A program made the position numbers and the translations under genes. A DNA stretch of 64,000 nucleotides from Atopsyche davidsoni (Eukaryota; Arthropoda; Insecta; Trichoptera; Hydrobiosidae), in the NCBI GenBank assembly GCA_022113835.1, contig JAILWY010000011.1, positions 8,614,501 to 8,678,500 of the forward strand, given 5' to 3'. Below are positions 50,001 to 59,853 of this stretch, piece after piece (the stretch's first letter is position 1; each line of letters begins with the position of its first letter). Under the pieces are notes generated by a model. That model was not told where the DNA came from. It was given only the letters and a program-made list of their open reading frames with translations, and made no database searches.

Positions 50001-50042
50001 GGGGCACACGTACTTGCTCGGGGAGCCTCCGCAGCCCATCAT
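35071..50042 (-). CDS. Rph: Rabphilin (Rph), 9 coding exons, 559 aa
   Basis: Exons (minus): 50042-49972, 40327-40255, 38296-38064, 37996-37777, 37702-37522, 36603-36400, 36203-36059, 35729-35484, 35377-35071 (1680 nt). Rabphilin is a Rab3/Rab27 effector on secretory vesicles that binds phospholipid and Ca2+. Seen: N-terminal SKYVCPNDRQLSLRAK; Rab-binding helix (LTPAEQAAILEVIRRSEAL); a FYVE-like finger with eight Cys (91, 94, 107, 110, 115, 118, 131, 134); the effector motif WKKSGAWFYRGLP (SGAWF at 144-148); a Ser/Ala-rich linker; C2A (about 278-395) and C2B (about 420-545). Both C2 domains keep acidic Ca2+ ligands (TDLQGLADPY, LYDEDKYG; MDSNGFSDPF, WDKDYGKSND). Exon 1 joins exon 2 exactly in phase (AA then G) across 9.6 kb. 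The GC-rich exons at 37.5-38.3 kb explain long antisense ORFs there. Confidence 0.92.
36901..37218 (+). mobile_element. Solo LTR-like element, copy A (318 bp)
   Basis: It starts TGTATCGGACG and ends CGTCCCGTATA, an imperfect inverted pair, and is flanked on both sides by AGTACC (36895-36900 and 37219-37224), a six-base target duplication. It contains AATAAA near 37015 as expected for an LTR R region. It sits in a rabphilin intron, opposite to the gene's strand, and has no coding capacity. Confidence 0.7.
38475..38937 (-). mobile_element. LTR-like element, copy B (inverted relative to copy A)
   Basis: On the minus strand it starts TGTATCGGACGTCGG at 38937 and shares with copy A the blocks AGAAAACGAG(T)YGTTTG, ACCTCCC..CACTGCG and AAATAAATACAGT, ending near CCGTCCCGTA at 38475. 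It is longer than copy A (463 vs 318 bp) and has an internal duplication of TTAGCGGCGC-CAAACAATAT (38794-38901). No clean target duplication. Confidence 0.6.
40975..41220 (+). mobile_element. Dispersed repeat, copy 1
   Basis: Shares GGATCTGTAATGGAGTAGTG (41038 on) and TATAAAACTGCGGTGTAGAA (about 41147 on) with copies near 42180-42455, 48640-48800 and 50350-50430. The copies differ by insertions. The family seems to be the 3' end of a LINE, because the 48.6-kb copy runs on into a decayed LINE-like C-terminus. Confidence 0.6.
41221..45079. other. Rabphilin intron 1, repeat-rich part
   Basis: Intronic DNA with homopolymer C/G runs (about 43870, 43920, 44646-44670), solitary CAGTGGCGTGC-type ends (41799, 42843) and the copy-2 repeat. 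None of the short ORFs here has a recognisable domain or splice context. Confidence 0.5.
42175..42460 (+). mobile_element. Dispersed repeat, copy 2
   Basis: Same repeat as at 40975-41220, longer by about 45 bp in the middle (GGAAGTACGTGGGGGG and following). It ends after the shared ACTATTTTCCCCATAGAAAA-type block. Confidence 0.6.
45080..45240. repeat. Two tRNA-like SINE heads in opposite orientation
   Basis: On the minus strand, about 45240-45175 reads as a tRNA head with an A-box-like TGGTGCAGTGGACAG and a B box AGTTCGAATTC (45188-45178). On the plus strand, about 45080-45110 (CTCGTAGTCTAATGCTTAGC) resembles another A box but has no B box. No full cloverleaf, so these are SINE fragments rather than tRNA genes. 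Confidence 0.55.
45630..46990 (+). repeat. Minisatellite array, period about 123 bp
   Basis: The block GTGGGTAACATGAGATTTTA starts at 46244, 46439, 46553, 46649, 46772 and 46895, with a detached copy near 47385 and decayed ones from 45630. The last copies are nearly identical at a 123-bp period; others carry deletions (96, 114, 195). Each unit also holds GTTGCCAGCTGCCATAAACA and TAAACTACTTTAATG. It lies in rabphilin intron 1. Confidence 0.88.
48640..48800 (+). mobile_element. Dispersed repeat with decayed LINE 3' end
   Basis: Shares the TATAAAACTGCGGTGTAGAA block with copies at 41 and 42 kb. It then reads EMVANLI, a stop, and GEALDEED, resembling the extreme C-terminus of insect non-LTR reverse transcriptases (recognised by pattern only). 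Confidence 0.5.
48931..49417. mobile_element. Nonautonomous hAT-type element (487 bp)
   Basis: Ends are CAGGGGTGGCCAACC and GGTTGGCCACCCCTG, perfect 15-bp inverted repeats. Flanks AGTTAGGC (48923-48930) and GGTTAGAC (49418-49425) match at 6 of 8 positions, fitting an old 8-bp hAT duplication. There is no transposase; a mariner fragment is inserted inside. Confidence 0.8.
49136..49365 (+). mobile_element. 5' fragment of a mariner element inside the hAT element
   Basis: Preceded by TA, it starts TTAGGTGAGCCACTAAG like a mariner inverted repeat. An ATG at 49309 opens MSSFVSK, a stop, then KQHLRETFAFL, matching the usual start of mariner transposases (MSSFVP.K.HLRE). The rest of the transposase is gone. 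Coordinates of the right end are approximate. Confidence 0.65.
49690..49903 (-). pseudogene. Tc1/mariner-type transposase fragment
   Basis: Minus strand encodes QFLQRKLPGRAKNWPHRSPDLTPF, containing the WP.RSPDLTP block that precedes the third catalytic acidic residue in Tc1/mariner-like transposases. The expected DFFLWG part is lost, and the following ELEANVGAESIATGAHFALVN does not fit it. It lies just 70 bp past the first coding exon of rabphilin, inside intron 1. Confidence 0.5.
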
Positions 50043-50291
50043 CGCGGGGCCGGGTAGCCAGGGCAATGTCTGGGGGGCTGGGGGCTCGGGGCTCGGGGCC
50101 CTCGGGGTCGGGCCTGGCTTCGCACGGGTGCGGCGCGACCGGCCCGCGCGACCGCTCTGTCGGACTGAGCGACAAGTTGTCGCGCTCTCGCTCTCGCTCC
50201 CGCGCCGGAGCTCCTCGCTCGGGCGGATCGATGCCGCCCCCGCTCCAAGTGTAGACGCAGACGTAGACGTGCCCCAAAAGGCGGCCAAACA

Positions 50292-50318
50292 TATAAAAAA
50301 AAAAAAAAAAAAAAAAAA
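50292..50318 (+). repeat. Poly-A tract
   Basis: About 27 A residues near the 5' region of rabphilin. Together with a G run at about 50425-50442 it flanks another piece of the dispersed repeat seen at 41-42 kb (50350-50430). Confidence 0.8.
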
Positions 50319-50320
50319 CG

Positions 50321-50758
50321 CTACAAACTACCCTGGAAATCATTGACTGATATGTGTGTGAAGGATCGGTAACGGAGCAGTGGACATGGAATGATTGTAA
50401 AGGGATGTGCTCTGGAAGTACGTGGGGGGGGGGGGGGGGGGGTTGTCTTTGAATTTTGTAAGGAAAAATCTGGCTGGCTGAAAATTAGGGTGATATCGAA
50501 ATTAAAGTCTTCTTGTGGGTTGGTGAGCATTTCATAGAACATATCTCCATCCTGGGCCAGTCTCACCAATTGGGTTGCAAAGTGCGAGTTAATGCATAGT
50601 GGGTACGAGTTAACGCGAAGTAGACAACTTTCCATTAAGGTTTCACAAAAGTGGTTATCAAAGACCAGAGCAGGCTGTGGACATTGAGCAGTTACTGCTC
50701 TGTTGTGTGCAGCTTGCTTTTGCAGAAGGTTTTCACTCTCCCAGAATATAGAAACCAT
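50321..50758 (-). CDS. Unassigned ORF, 145 codons, next to LINE remnant
   Basis: An open frame starts just downstream of the LINE tail and includes CPQPALVFDNHFCETLMESC and LVRLAQDGDMFYEMLTNPQE. The composition is protein-like, but part of it covers the poly-G run and the dispersed repeat, so the C-terminal third is probably not coding. It lies in the rabphilin 5' region on the same strand. It may be a captured gene fragment; I do not recognise it. Confidence 0.25.
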   Translation of the reverse strand: MVSIFWESENLLQKQAAHNRAVTAQCPQPALVFDNHFCETLMESCLLRVNSYPLCINSHFATQLVRLAQDGDMFYEMLTNPQEDFNFDITLIFSQPDFSLQNSKTTPPPPPPRTSRAHPFTIIPCPLLRYRSFTHISVNDFQGSL

Positions 50759-51010
50759 TTCTTCTGATGCCTCTCCTCATAGGAGGTGACCCTTCCAATG
50801 CCCCTTTTTCCTTTTGATTTTCCCTTGGACAATCAGCTGGAAGATGCTATATTTACTGTTACGAAAAATGTGACCGAAATAGGAGATCTTCCGCTTGTTT
50901 ACCAACTTCAAGAGTTTCCTTTCTTAACACATTCTGTGACTCTTTCATTTGTGACGCGGTCAACCCATGGTTGACCTTAAGATTCAAGACCTGGATCCAA
51001 GACCAAGACA
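50750..51010 (-). pseudogene. LINE reverse transcriptase C-terminal remnant
   Basis: Minus strand reads KRKISYFGHIFRNSKYSIFQ, followed by LIVQGKIKRKKGHWK, in one frame, with an upstream part (WVDRVTNERVTECVKKGNS) shifted into another frame. This is the familiar tail of insect non-LTR retrotransposon reverse transcriptases. Frameshifts and stops make it non-functional. Confidence 0.65.
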
Positions 51011-52678
51011 AAATCAGCAATATTCAGAGCGGATTTTCCAACATCGCGAATATTTTTACAATGGAACTTCTTTGCGCTGCAATAATGTTTTTTTGTTTTT
51101 TTTTGTTTTAGGGCGTCTCTAGCCACTCCAAGTTTCCCGATTTCCGGAATAATCTACATTACAAGCGCCTGTCAACACAGAACAGCTTGCGGATGCAAGG
51201 TTAGATATGTATAATCGAGCGGCATGCAGTTCACACGGGCAGCAATGCATTGCGTTCAAATAGCCATGAAAATGCGATAACATCAAATGCAACCTTGCTT
51301 ATTTTACAATGCATTTTCAATTGGGGTGCAGTTCACCGAAAAAAACTTTAAGATTATTATTAAAAAAACATTTTTTTTTAAATATTATTTATCAGGATTT
51401 GCCGATATTATATTATTTTTCAAGTAGCATGCATTGCATGGTAGCAAGCATGGTTTAACAAATTACTCAAAATATTAATGGTTATGGATTTCTTAGAACT
51501 ATGGTATAAGTAAAGCGAATCTATTTATGCAATGGTTTAAATTATTAAACCACGATTTACGCAGCGTCTATTACAAGATTGCATGCATGACGATGAATAA
51601 AACTGTATTTAATTTACTTTAATTTTTTTTTTAAATATTTAATTAATATACACATATGTTTAAAATAAACTCCTGTCTGGTCGCCAGTCGGCAACATAGA
51701 GACGGCCATGGACACGTGTTTTGAGTTATTTATCTGAGCCATTGTTTCTAAGAGAACAAGATCGTAATATCGTACACATGTTAGTATCAGATTTTATTTA
51801 TCGCTTTGTGTATTTTTATCAAATTTATTTTGTAAAAATATTACAGCAGAAATATAATTTACATTCGGCGGAGGCGACTGGGCAACAACTTTTAACGAAT
51901 TCCGAAGAGAACTTCCAAAGCAAATACGCAAAGTTCGACTTATGTAAATACGGAGGACTTATTCTAAATACACAGAAGGAAAGCCTTCCGAGCTCTTCGC
52001 GAGGAGAAACTTTGCATTTCATCGAACAAAAAACTTCAAAGGCATTTATACAACATTAAAAAAAATATCAAGAAGTAAACGTTTAATTGGCATCGCATTG
52101 CGACAAATATCAAAGCGAAACTTTTTGTTATTTAAAATCAGGCTGTAATTAATATTCAACAATACGCTTTTACGTAAAAACGAACTTCGTAATTATCGAC
52201 ATATAAAATAATGTTTGAGGATTACTCTATATAGAGAAAAAGCAAAAAAAAAAATGACTTTACGATATAAATTTATAATTTCAATTTGCTCTTGTAACGT
52301 GATTTTTTATGCTCTCCCAAATGCTTAAACTTCACCCAGGAAAACACATATTTTTTATATAAAAAGTAAATTTATAAAAAATAAAATATTATCATGTCAA
52401 GTAGAAGAAATGTATCTAACTTTTTGCATTAAATTTTTTTTTATATTTTCAAAAAAACATGGATTATGGAGAGGGTCAAGAAAAACAACGGATTTTAGAC
52501 ACGCGTAAAAATCATTCCACACCTCCATGGATATCGCGGAGCTGTAGCCAATTGACCTACTGTGGCATTGGAATACAGCTCTAGTCTAGACGCAAACCAA
52601 TGTTTAATTAATTATAATAATTGAATAGGTTTTGGCCGTTATGAATAGTCTTTTAATTGCATTTTATATGTAATGCTA
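51011..52678. other. Intergenic DNA upstream of rabphilin
   Basis: AT-rich. A 112-codon ORF at 51721-52059 (+) has biased, AT-driven codons and no recognisable domain, so I do not call it a gene. No promoter-like CpG block seen. Confidence 0.4.
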
Positions 52679-53012
52679 TTAACCCTTTATAGGGCAAAAC
52701 AGGTACATACTGCGTATTACCACTTTTGGGGGTCATACTGCGTATAATAATTGATTTTTATTGTTAAAACGCGTAGTTTCGGGAATGGGCAGTGTGCACG
52801 CTTGTAACCTTTGCTTTATTTTAAAAATATCCAGTAGAAGGAATTGAAAGTATTGTTTACAAAATGGTTATACATGTATCTGAATGTTTATACATGTAAG
52901 TGAATTTACATGGTGATTTGTATAACTTTTTTGATAATCAAGGTATGTATTATTATTATACGCAGGTATGACCCATGTAACCATTTTTAGCTCATGCCCT
53001 ATGAGGAGTTAA
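52679..53012. mobile_element. piggyBac-type MITE (334 bp)
   Basis: Bounded by TTAA on both sides, with ends TTAACCCTTTATAGGGCA and TGCCCTATGAGGAGTTAA and inner inverted blocks GGGTCATACTGCGTATAATA and TATTATACGCAGGTATGACC. TTAA target and CCCT/AGGG-type ends fit piggyBac. There is no transposase. Confidence 0.75.
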
Positions 53013-53173
53013 AGCAGGAATTTTCGCGGTTTTGCTATCTTTTAACAGACTCTAGACTTTTTTTAATTTTATGGCGCAGTATTCAGTCTGCTGGCTATGG
53101 AGTTTCCACACAATTGGAAGTTAATCCGGTCATTTTCGGTTGAACGAACAGCGTGAAATACCTTTAATGGGTT

Positions 53174-53250
53174 TATAGTCCAGGTGATTGCACCGCAAGG
53201 ACGCTCGCCCAGGGTTGCGGGTTCAAATCCGCTCTTATCTGAAACAATTT
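53174..53250 (+). repeat. tRNA-like SINE head
   Basis: TAGTCCAGGTGATTGCACC resembles an A box and GGGTTCAAATCC (53219-53230) is a consensus B box. The acceptor stem does not fold into a full tRNA, so a SINE fragment is more likely than a tRNA gene. Confidence 0.5.
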
Positions 53251-54658
53251 ACATATTTTTTCGATTTATAGGGCGCATTGTATCCGCCAAGGCGACGTCT
53301 GGGTGACAGCCTTCGAGCATGTACACTGCTGCGAGATGCTTTAATACAAACAGTTTTTGTTGAATATTGTTTTGAGTCGTTTTCGTGAAATGAATGTGGT
53401 CTCACTACTCTGCGAGTTGGAGACATCCGAAATCCGATAATACGAAAACCATACTTTTTGTAAGAACAGCAAGTGGGTTAGCAATGTACTATATATCATA
53501 TTTATAAATATATATACATAAACAAATTGTTTTGGCTAATAATTGGTATTCAATAGTAATGATAGAATTTTTTTTTAGGTTATGTTATTTTTTTTTTTTT
53601 TATTATTTATATACTACAGTGATGTGCGATCAATGCGAGCAATAACGAATCGCTTTCTCTGGAATTATTTTTATGCAATTAAAATAAATAATTCGTTTTT
53701 ATGCTTTTTTTTACATAAAAAAATATAAACTAGAAGGAGACGAGTTTTACATATTTTTTTCAATTGCAGAAAGTAAATTACAATATTTTTTAAAACTTAA
53801 ATTAATTGTATTAACTGCACACCGTCGACTAACTCCTTATAATTTAAATGAAATTATATGTATTGTACAACAAGCTGTTATATTTATAGGCGAAGGTGAC
53901 AGCTGTCAAAGTTTATGCGTTTTTTACTGCATTTGTGAATATAATTATCAGTGAATTAGTGCATAAATTACAGATAGCACAATCTGCCCTAGAATTGCGA
54001 TGTTTGTAGTACTTTTTTAAATTCTTTGTGAATGAATACAACATAAAAATAATTTTATCTTTGTAGTATTCATCAAGTTATAAAAAGGGTTGTGCAGTTT
54101 TACATTGCCAATATAAGTGTAAAAGATGAATAACAATAAATGAATAAATTATATATTACATGTATTTAATGATCATATATAAAAAAATAGGTATATAAAA
54201 TTGAATAAATATTAGATTAAACGTTCTCACCACAGTTAAATCACTTATTCACTTTATTATTTGTTACGGAGGTTATTGTTTGACAGAACAACGTATTTTT
54301 ACAAAGAGCGCCTCGATTTTAGTGTTGCCAGATAGCAAAATTGGTAATTATTTTAGTGTAAATATAAAATAATAGACAGTATAGCGTTGCATTGCATTAA
54401 AAAAAATTAACGACTAAATTAATTTTTATTTATTTTTCGTTTATTTAATTTAAAAAATATTGTTTGGGATTATACAAAAATATTTTTGATCGTTCATATT
54501 TAGTAGCCATATATACGAATGAAAAAAGAAATCGATGGCGGAGAAGTGACATCTGACACCTGACACATCTGCTAAGCCTCGCGAGTTCTATCGTAGACTC
54601 GTAAATAGACATTTCAAAAGGCACATTTATGCCATTTCACAGGCCTTTTGCCTCAAAA
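53251..54658. other. Upstream region of the RILP-like gene
   Basis: AT-rich. TGACAGCTGTCA, a 12-bp palindrome near 53898, and a GC-richer patch near 54570-54600 are candidate promoter elements. A 5' UTR exon could lie here; none can be defined. Confidence 0.4.
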
Positions 54659-57600
54659 ATGTCCGATGTGGAGGTCGGTGACGACGTTACGGTTGTGGAT
54701 GTGTACGATATAGCCTCAGACATCGGCAAAGAGTGCGAAATAATTATCGATAAGTTCGGGGCGGAAGCTATCACGTCTCTCCTCCCCAAAGTTATTAACG
54801 CGTTGGAGTTACTGGAAACTCTGGCCACCAGGAATGAGAGGGAAAATTCTACTCTTCAAGAGCTGAACGAGAAGATATTTCAGCTGGAGAATGACAAGTT
54901 GGAGAAGGCTGAATATCGGCAGCGCTTCGAGAAGGTACTTAGTTATGATTCATTTTAAGTGACATTTAACTGTCAGGGGGATTCTACTGGTAAAGGTCAA
55001 GTTTTTACCTATGTGTGATTTTAGGTATTTTAATGTTAGCATAGTATCATGATTTCATAATTATTTCCGCGTTTTCATTTATTAACCAACATAGAAAACC
55101 GGTTTTCGAAGTATATGGGGAAAATATTTCTATGTAATGAGTATGTAAATATAAGGTCGAGTGTTTCTTATTGAAATTTTATTTTATTGACACCTTTTGT
55201 TTTTTAAAGCAGTTTATTTTCAATCAATAATGCATCTTTTAAATATAAACTGTGGATTTACGAAAAAATAAATTCTCACTAAACTAATTATAGCTTCAAA
55301 ATAATGCAGATACCAACTGTTTCCACAAGCATTTGTTAAAGCTTGGTAAATATTTGAAGACATCTTTCCGCTCATACCTTGTATTCTCATATTTTGTATT
55401 TTCTGTTTGTTTGTAATGTAAATTTCTTTATATTTGTTTAGCTATTTAATATTCTCAGATGTTTACTTTTTAATGAGTATACACACGGTTTTAGGTCCAG
55501 TTTAATCGGCATTAGGTTAAGTCAGAACCACAATATAAAAATAATAAATGGACTTTAAGTTTAATAAATAGAGTTACTTTGAACTCTGGTTTGCAATCCG
55601 GCCTTAGATATTTTTATTATGTTGTTGTCGATTAAAAATACTTGATTATTTGTAATTAAATATAAAAGTTTATATATGAAAAAACCAATTATGTAAAAAA
55701 ACGTGACTCATGCTAAAGAATTTGTTACAGAAAAATATTCACATAATTTAAATGTTATATTGATTTTTTATTGTTGAATGCTTTAATTATTAACAAGTAA
55801 ACTGTTTTAATATTTTTTTTGACATATTGACTGATTAAATTTTTTTGTGTGATTTCATTTACATATATTATTTTTTTTAATACAATATACCAAACATGTA
55901 ATGTGTATTGTATTCAACTGAACTGAAACAGGCGTGAGGCTTTTTACATTAATTAAGGTTCAACAGACTGTATTAGTATTTCACTTGAATACTACTAAGA
56001 AAATTAGTTACTTAATTTCTTCCATCAATGGCGTGTGATGAGATTATGTGTAAGGCAAGCAATTATTCATGTCAATCAAGTTATTATTGTAAATAAAACT
56101 GTCAATACATATTTTAATGGCCTTCAAAACTATTTTGATGATGTGGAATAAATATTGCCCTAAATGATAAAATATGCTGCGTTATGTTGTAATTTGAATA
56201 TAAATAATATACACTTGGAAGTACGTAAATTTATTTTGAGTTTATTTTTATTTATTTCTTGTGACGTTAAAAAAATTCTGCTTACAATACGAATACATTT
56301 TATTTTATTGAATATAAATAAGTCCAATAAATCATGTAAATAATATTTTTTATGATAGATCAAAATTTAAAATAATTTACAGGAGCTGGAAGTGATTGAG
56401 GAGCAATGGCGCGCTGATAAGGTGGAACTGGTTTCTGTAGTGACGCGGCTGCGAGACGAGAATCGGCGACTTGCGCGGGAGCGGGAGCGCGATGGAGAGG
56501 CCGAAAGCGCTGGCGGGCCAGGCGGAGTGGTTGGAACCCCGGGCGCTGGCGGATCAGGCGAGGAGCAGCTGTGGCAGCGGCTGGGTTCTGCTCAGGATGA
56601 ACTGCGTGCCGCTGTACGGGACAAGGAGGCTGTCATTGAAGACAAGCAGAAAGTTGTTGAAGGGGTACGATTATGATTTTTAACTTATTATTATTGATAA
56701 TAAAAATTTAAATCCACATCTTCTTGGTTTTCTGTGTTACCATTCTATTACTCGAGTCTTGATACTTTTTATGTAGATTATTAATTGTATTATGGAGAAG
56801 TTATCGAGCTGAAATATTATTATTGAGCTAAAATAACTAAGTTGTAACTATTTTGTCTCAGCTTACAAGCCAGGTGAAGAGGTTGGCAGCTTGCAGCCGA
56901 GAGATACGACGGAAACACAAAATACTGCTGCATCAGGTGAGGGTCCCTTGCTTGTTAATTCTCTAATCTAATCTGTCAAAGAAATTTAAGAAGTATAATT
57001 TCTTAATTGTTCATATTTTAATACATATATATTTTCTTGGGTGTTGAGCAGAAAATAAAGCTGATTCCTTGCTTTCTTGTGCTGTCTTATTTTAAGAGAG
57101 TAATGTGCTTTCAGACTTCTCGTTCTGAGATTATCTGATTGTGTAATAAAGTTTAATTATCTTTTACTCCCTAATATTTTGAAGGATGAAGTTTTTTTAC
57201 TTTCAAATATCTATAAAAAATAACATAACAGTGCAAAAGGTAACTTTAATATGAAATAAGTTGTGGGTTTGCAACTCGGATAAATTTTGTAATAATTTTA
57301 TATTTTTTTAAAATATGATTCTGTAACAATGAGTAATGCTAGTGCATATAAAAATTGTAGCTAAAATAAAATAAATATTCCATTGATAACATTTCATCCA
57401 AGAGGTCAAGCAATATATCTGTAAAAAAATTTTTGTTATTAAAATTATACTAGATAATTTTGTATTAATGCTTAAAATACACGGTAGCATGATATGAAAA
57501 TGACAGGGTGTTAATAAATATTGAATTATAAATAAAAGTATAGGAAATGAAAAATATTTCAATAGCCGTCTCTTGGTTTAATTTGTAGTACAATTGCTTA

Positions 57601-59084
57601 TCAATCCTGAAACTCTGGTACAAATCAAGTTTCAAAGGCATGAAATTCTCTCCCTCACAACAATGTTAATGCCAGATACATACACTTAAGATTCAGGATG
57701 ATGAACGATGAGATGAACGGAGTCCAGGGACTTGCAACCCATACGGCGTGTTTGAAGAATCATTCTACACAATTGTAATACACTATTTTCACTTGTATGC
57801 TACATGTAAAATGTGCTGACTCATAAGTCTTAAACTGATATTATTTATAACCGCATGATACTATTATGACCTCTATTGTTTACATTCCTGTCAGGTCACC
57901 CTGTCTTTAAAACAATAAATTAAGCTTACATGATATCTGCGTTGGCAGTCATCAAGTGAATATAATTCAGTTCTGTCGGCATCAGTTGCTGTCGGTCCAA
58001 GAAGAATGCTCCCCGTTTACGGAAACTTTTTGCTGCAGATGCGGATCGTCTGCGGACAGCGAGCTGAGCTAGAGGCGCTGGCGCAGGCCCGCCACAGAGA
58101 AGTCACTGCGCTGCGGCAGGCGCTGTCAAATGAAAAGGTTGGAAGGCACTTTTAATATTTAATGTAAATAACGAGAAATTCAATGAAATTTGTTTGGTAG
58201 TGTTTTATGTAGATTTCTCTGCATATATATGCTTTTGAACTTCCAGAGTGGCAGCGGGAACGGAGCGCAGTTAGCAGAGTTGATGAAGGAGCGAGATCTA
58301 CTGAAGTCAGAACTCGAAGCTTTGCAGAAGAAGACAAGGTTAGCATTTAAGTAGAAAGATCAATTATCCAACGGCCACTGATGCTCAACTCTACTCGTTG
58401 GAGATGTTCAAATTCACGTGATTGCGAATGAGGTGTTAGGGACTATAAAGCTCAAATTGCTCCACACGGGTTCGGACTACTTAAGTTTTTGCAAAAAAAT
58501 TTATGAGCAGCCGTAATTTTTAGGTGATGCTACAAAAATTTACATATTGAATTCCATGTCTTATTACAGTGCGGAGTCTGAGCCACCTTCTATTGCTGAG
58601 ACCATAAGCGATGATTCGGCGGCCAAAGACGAAGAAGAGGAGCCGCCTGTTCAAGGCCCTCTGCCCTACGAGCCTGACGATGCACCCTGGAAGCGGCAAC
58701 CTTCAGGCATCCGGAAGTTGTAAGTTTTTTAAATCAATTTGGTATGATTTTGGGTGTGTAGTGTCAAACAGTCCAAGCCAAAGGTCTTCTAGTTGAAGAC
58801 GTTCTGAACTCTTTTCTGGTAGTAGGCATAATTAATGTCACAGCTAGAGTTTTTCAGTCAAAGCTCGTTTAGAAGATAGAAGGTATTCATTAAATATTAT
58901 TACGATTCAGCATTTTATTACTGTCTTTATGAGATTTTCAACTGTTTGACTAACGAATGTTTTCTTTTCTGTTTTCAGTTTTCGGAAGTTATTTTCTGAG
59001 TATGACGTTGCTGTTGGATCATTTCCAGGACGATCCCTCTCCTCCCTCACCACCAAGATGGCTGCAGCCACGACAGACAAGTGA
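54659..59084 (+). CDS. RILP-like Rab effector (RILPL), 7 exons, 359 aa in the base model
   Basis: Exons 54659-54934, 56383-56664, 56862-56936, 58039-58137, 58247-58338, 58570-58719, 58979-59084 (1080 nt). RILP-like proteins bind GTP-loaded Rabs (Rab8/10/36 in mammals) and act in endolysosomal and ciliary traffic. Seen: RH1 region (VVDVYDIASDIGKECE and KVINALELLETLATRNE, residues 12-60), long coiled coil (FEKELEVIEEQWRADK onwards, to about 275) and RH2-type end (PLPYEPDDAPWKRQPSGIRK then FFRKLFSE). A Gly-rich insert occurs near residue 130. I use ATG 54659 (AAAATG) over the in-frame 54629. The stop at 59082 directly overlaps a strong donor (CAA then GTGAGG at 59081), so the protein may instead continue into the 59172-59853 ORF. 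Confidence 0.82.
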
Positions 59085-59171
59085 GGAGCCGGCCACCACA
59101 GACAGGGCGATCATTAGTATGTCTTCTTCTTTTTCTACAGTATTATCAGAAGACGAGTGCTCTTGCGACAG

Positions 59172-59853
59172 GAACAAACCCAGAGGACCCAAACCCACCA
59201 TACAGAAAAGTAAATCTATTACTACTAACACAAGCAAAGTCGAAGGCGGAAAAGCAATCGAGGATCAATCACTGGAATACATGGACGCTTTAGAGAATCT
59301 GTCATACACAGAGGGGTTTGATCTAGAAAATCTGTCAGATTTTAGAAACGACAAAGAGTCTGAAAGATGCGATAGTCCGTCAAAAGATTCCGATTTTGAG
59401 ACGGAGTTTTATTCCATCGATGATGTCTCCGAGTCACAACTATTGCCGTTTGTTCACATAAAAAGTGTCTATTGCAACTTATCAAACGTTTCGTCGCACG
59501 AACACATCCCTAGTTCAGTAGAGATAGACCGAATCTCGTTATCGTCGAGCAAGACTTCCTGCTCGAGGGTGATAAAGAGCCTGCCGGATTACGGGGACAC
59601 CTGCAGATTTTGCCTGAAGCGCAAGCCAAGTGAGGCCATCAAGAGATGCGGCGACGATGTTGCTGTGGATCTGGCCACTGAGATGTACAACGTCTCCGTC
59701 AGCGTGCTCGAGAAAGACAGGCCGTGCGGGCAGACAGATATCAGAAAGGGCGTCATTGTGAAGGCGAAGAGTCATGCGGAATTCATAGTTTGCGTGGCCG
59801 CGGCGCTGGAATGCTTGATCGCCCTGTGGCTCCGGCACTTTGATCACAAATGA
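59172..59853 (+). CDS. Candidate final exon of RILPL in another frame
   Basis: Positions 58957-59853 hold a 298-codon ORF in a frame different from the FFRKLFSE exon it overlaps. It is Ser/Asp/Glu-rich, then has Cys- and Arg-containing blocks (GDTCRFCLKRKPSEAIKRC) and a hydrophobic end (FIVCVAAALECLIALWLRHF). Its composition looks coding. Splicing 59080 to 59172 (GTGAGG to CGACAG, 91-bp intron) joins the frames as TTDK then NKPRGPKP and gives 585 aa. The acceptor at 59183 would also work in frame; the best-looking acceptor (59140) gives the wrong frame. It is uncertain which is used. Confidence 0.5.

Noticed and set aside
49804..50346. Overlapping ORFs of 98-179 codons on both strands
   Set aside because: GC-rich low-complexity DNA around rabphilin exon 1; only the 50042-49972 segment joins a conserved exon in phase. 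The 179-codon minus ORF runs through poly-A and poorly conserved sequence.
51721..52059. 112-codon ORF
   Set aside because: AT-driven composition, no domain, no splice or promoter context.
53174..53250. tRNA gene
   Set aside because: B box present, but the acceptor and anticodon stems do not pair; better explained as a SINE head.
59141..59235. RILPL intron 59081-59140 using the best-looking acceptor (TTTTTCTACAG)
   Set aside because: It would be only 60 bp and keeps the first frame, reaching a stop within about 25 codons without joining the long ORF.
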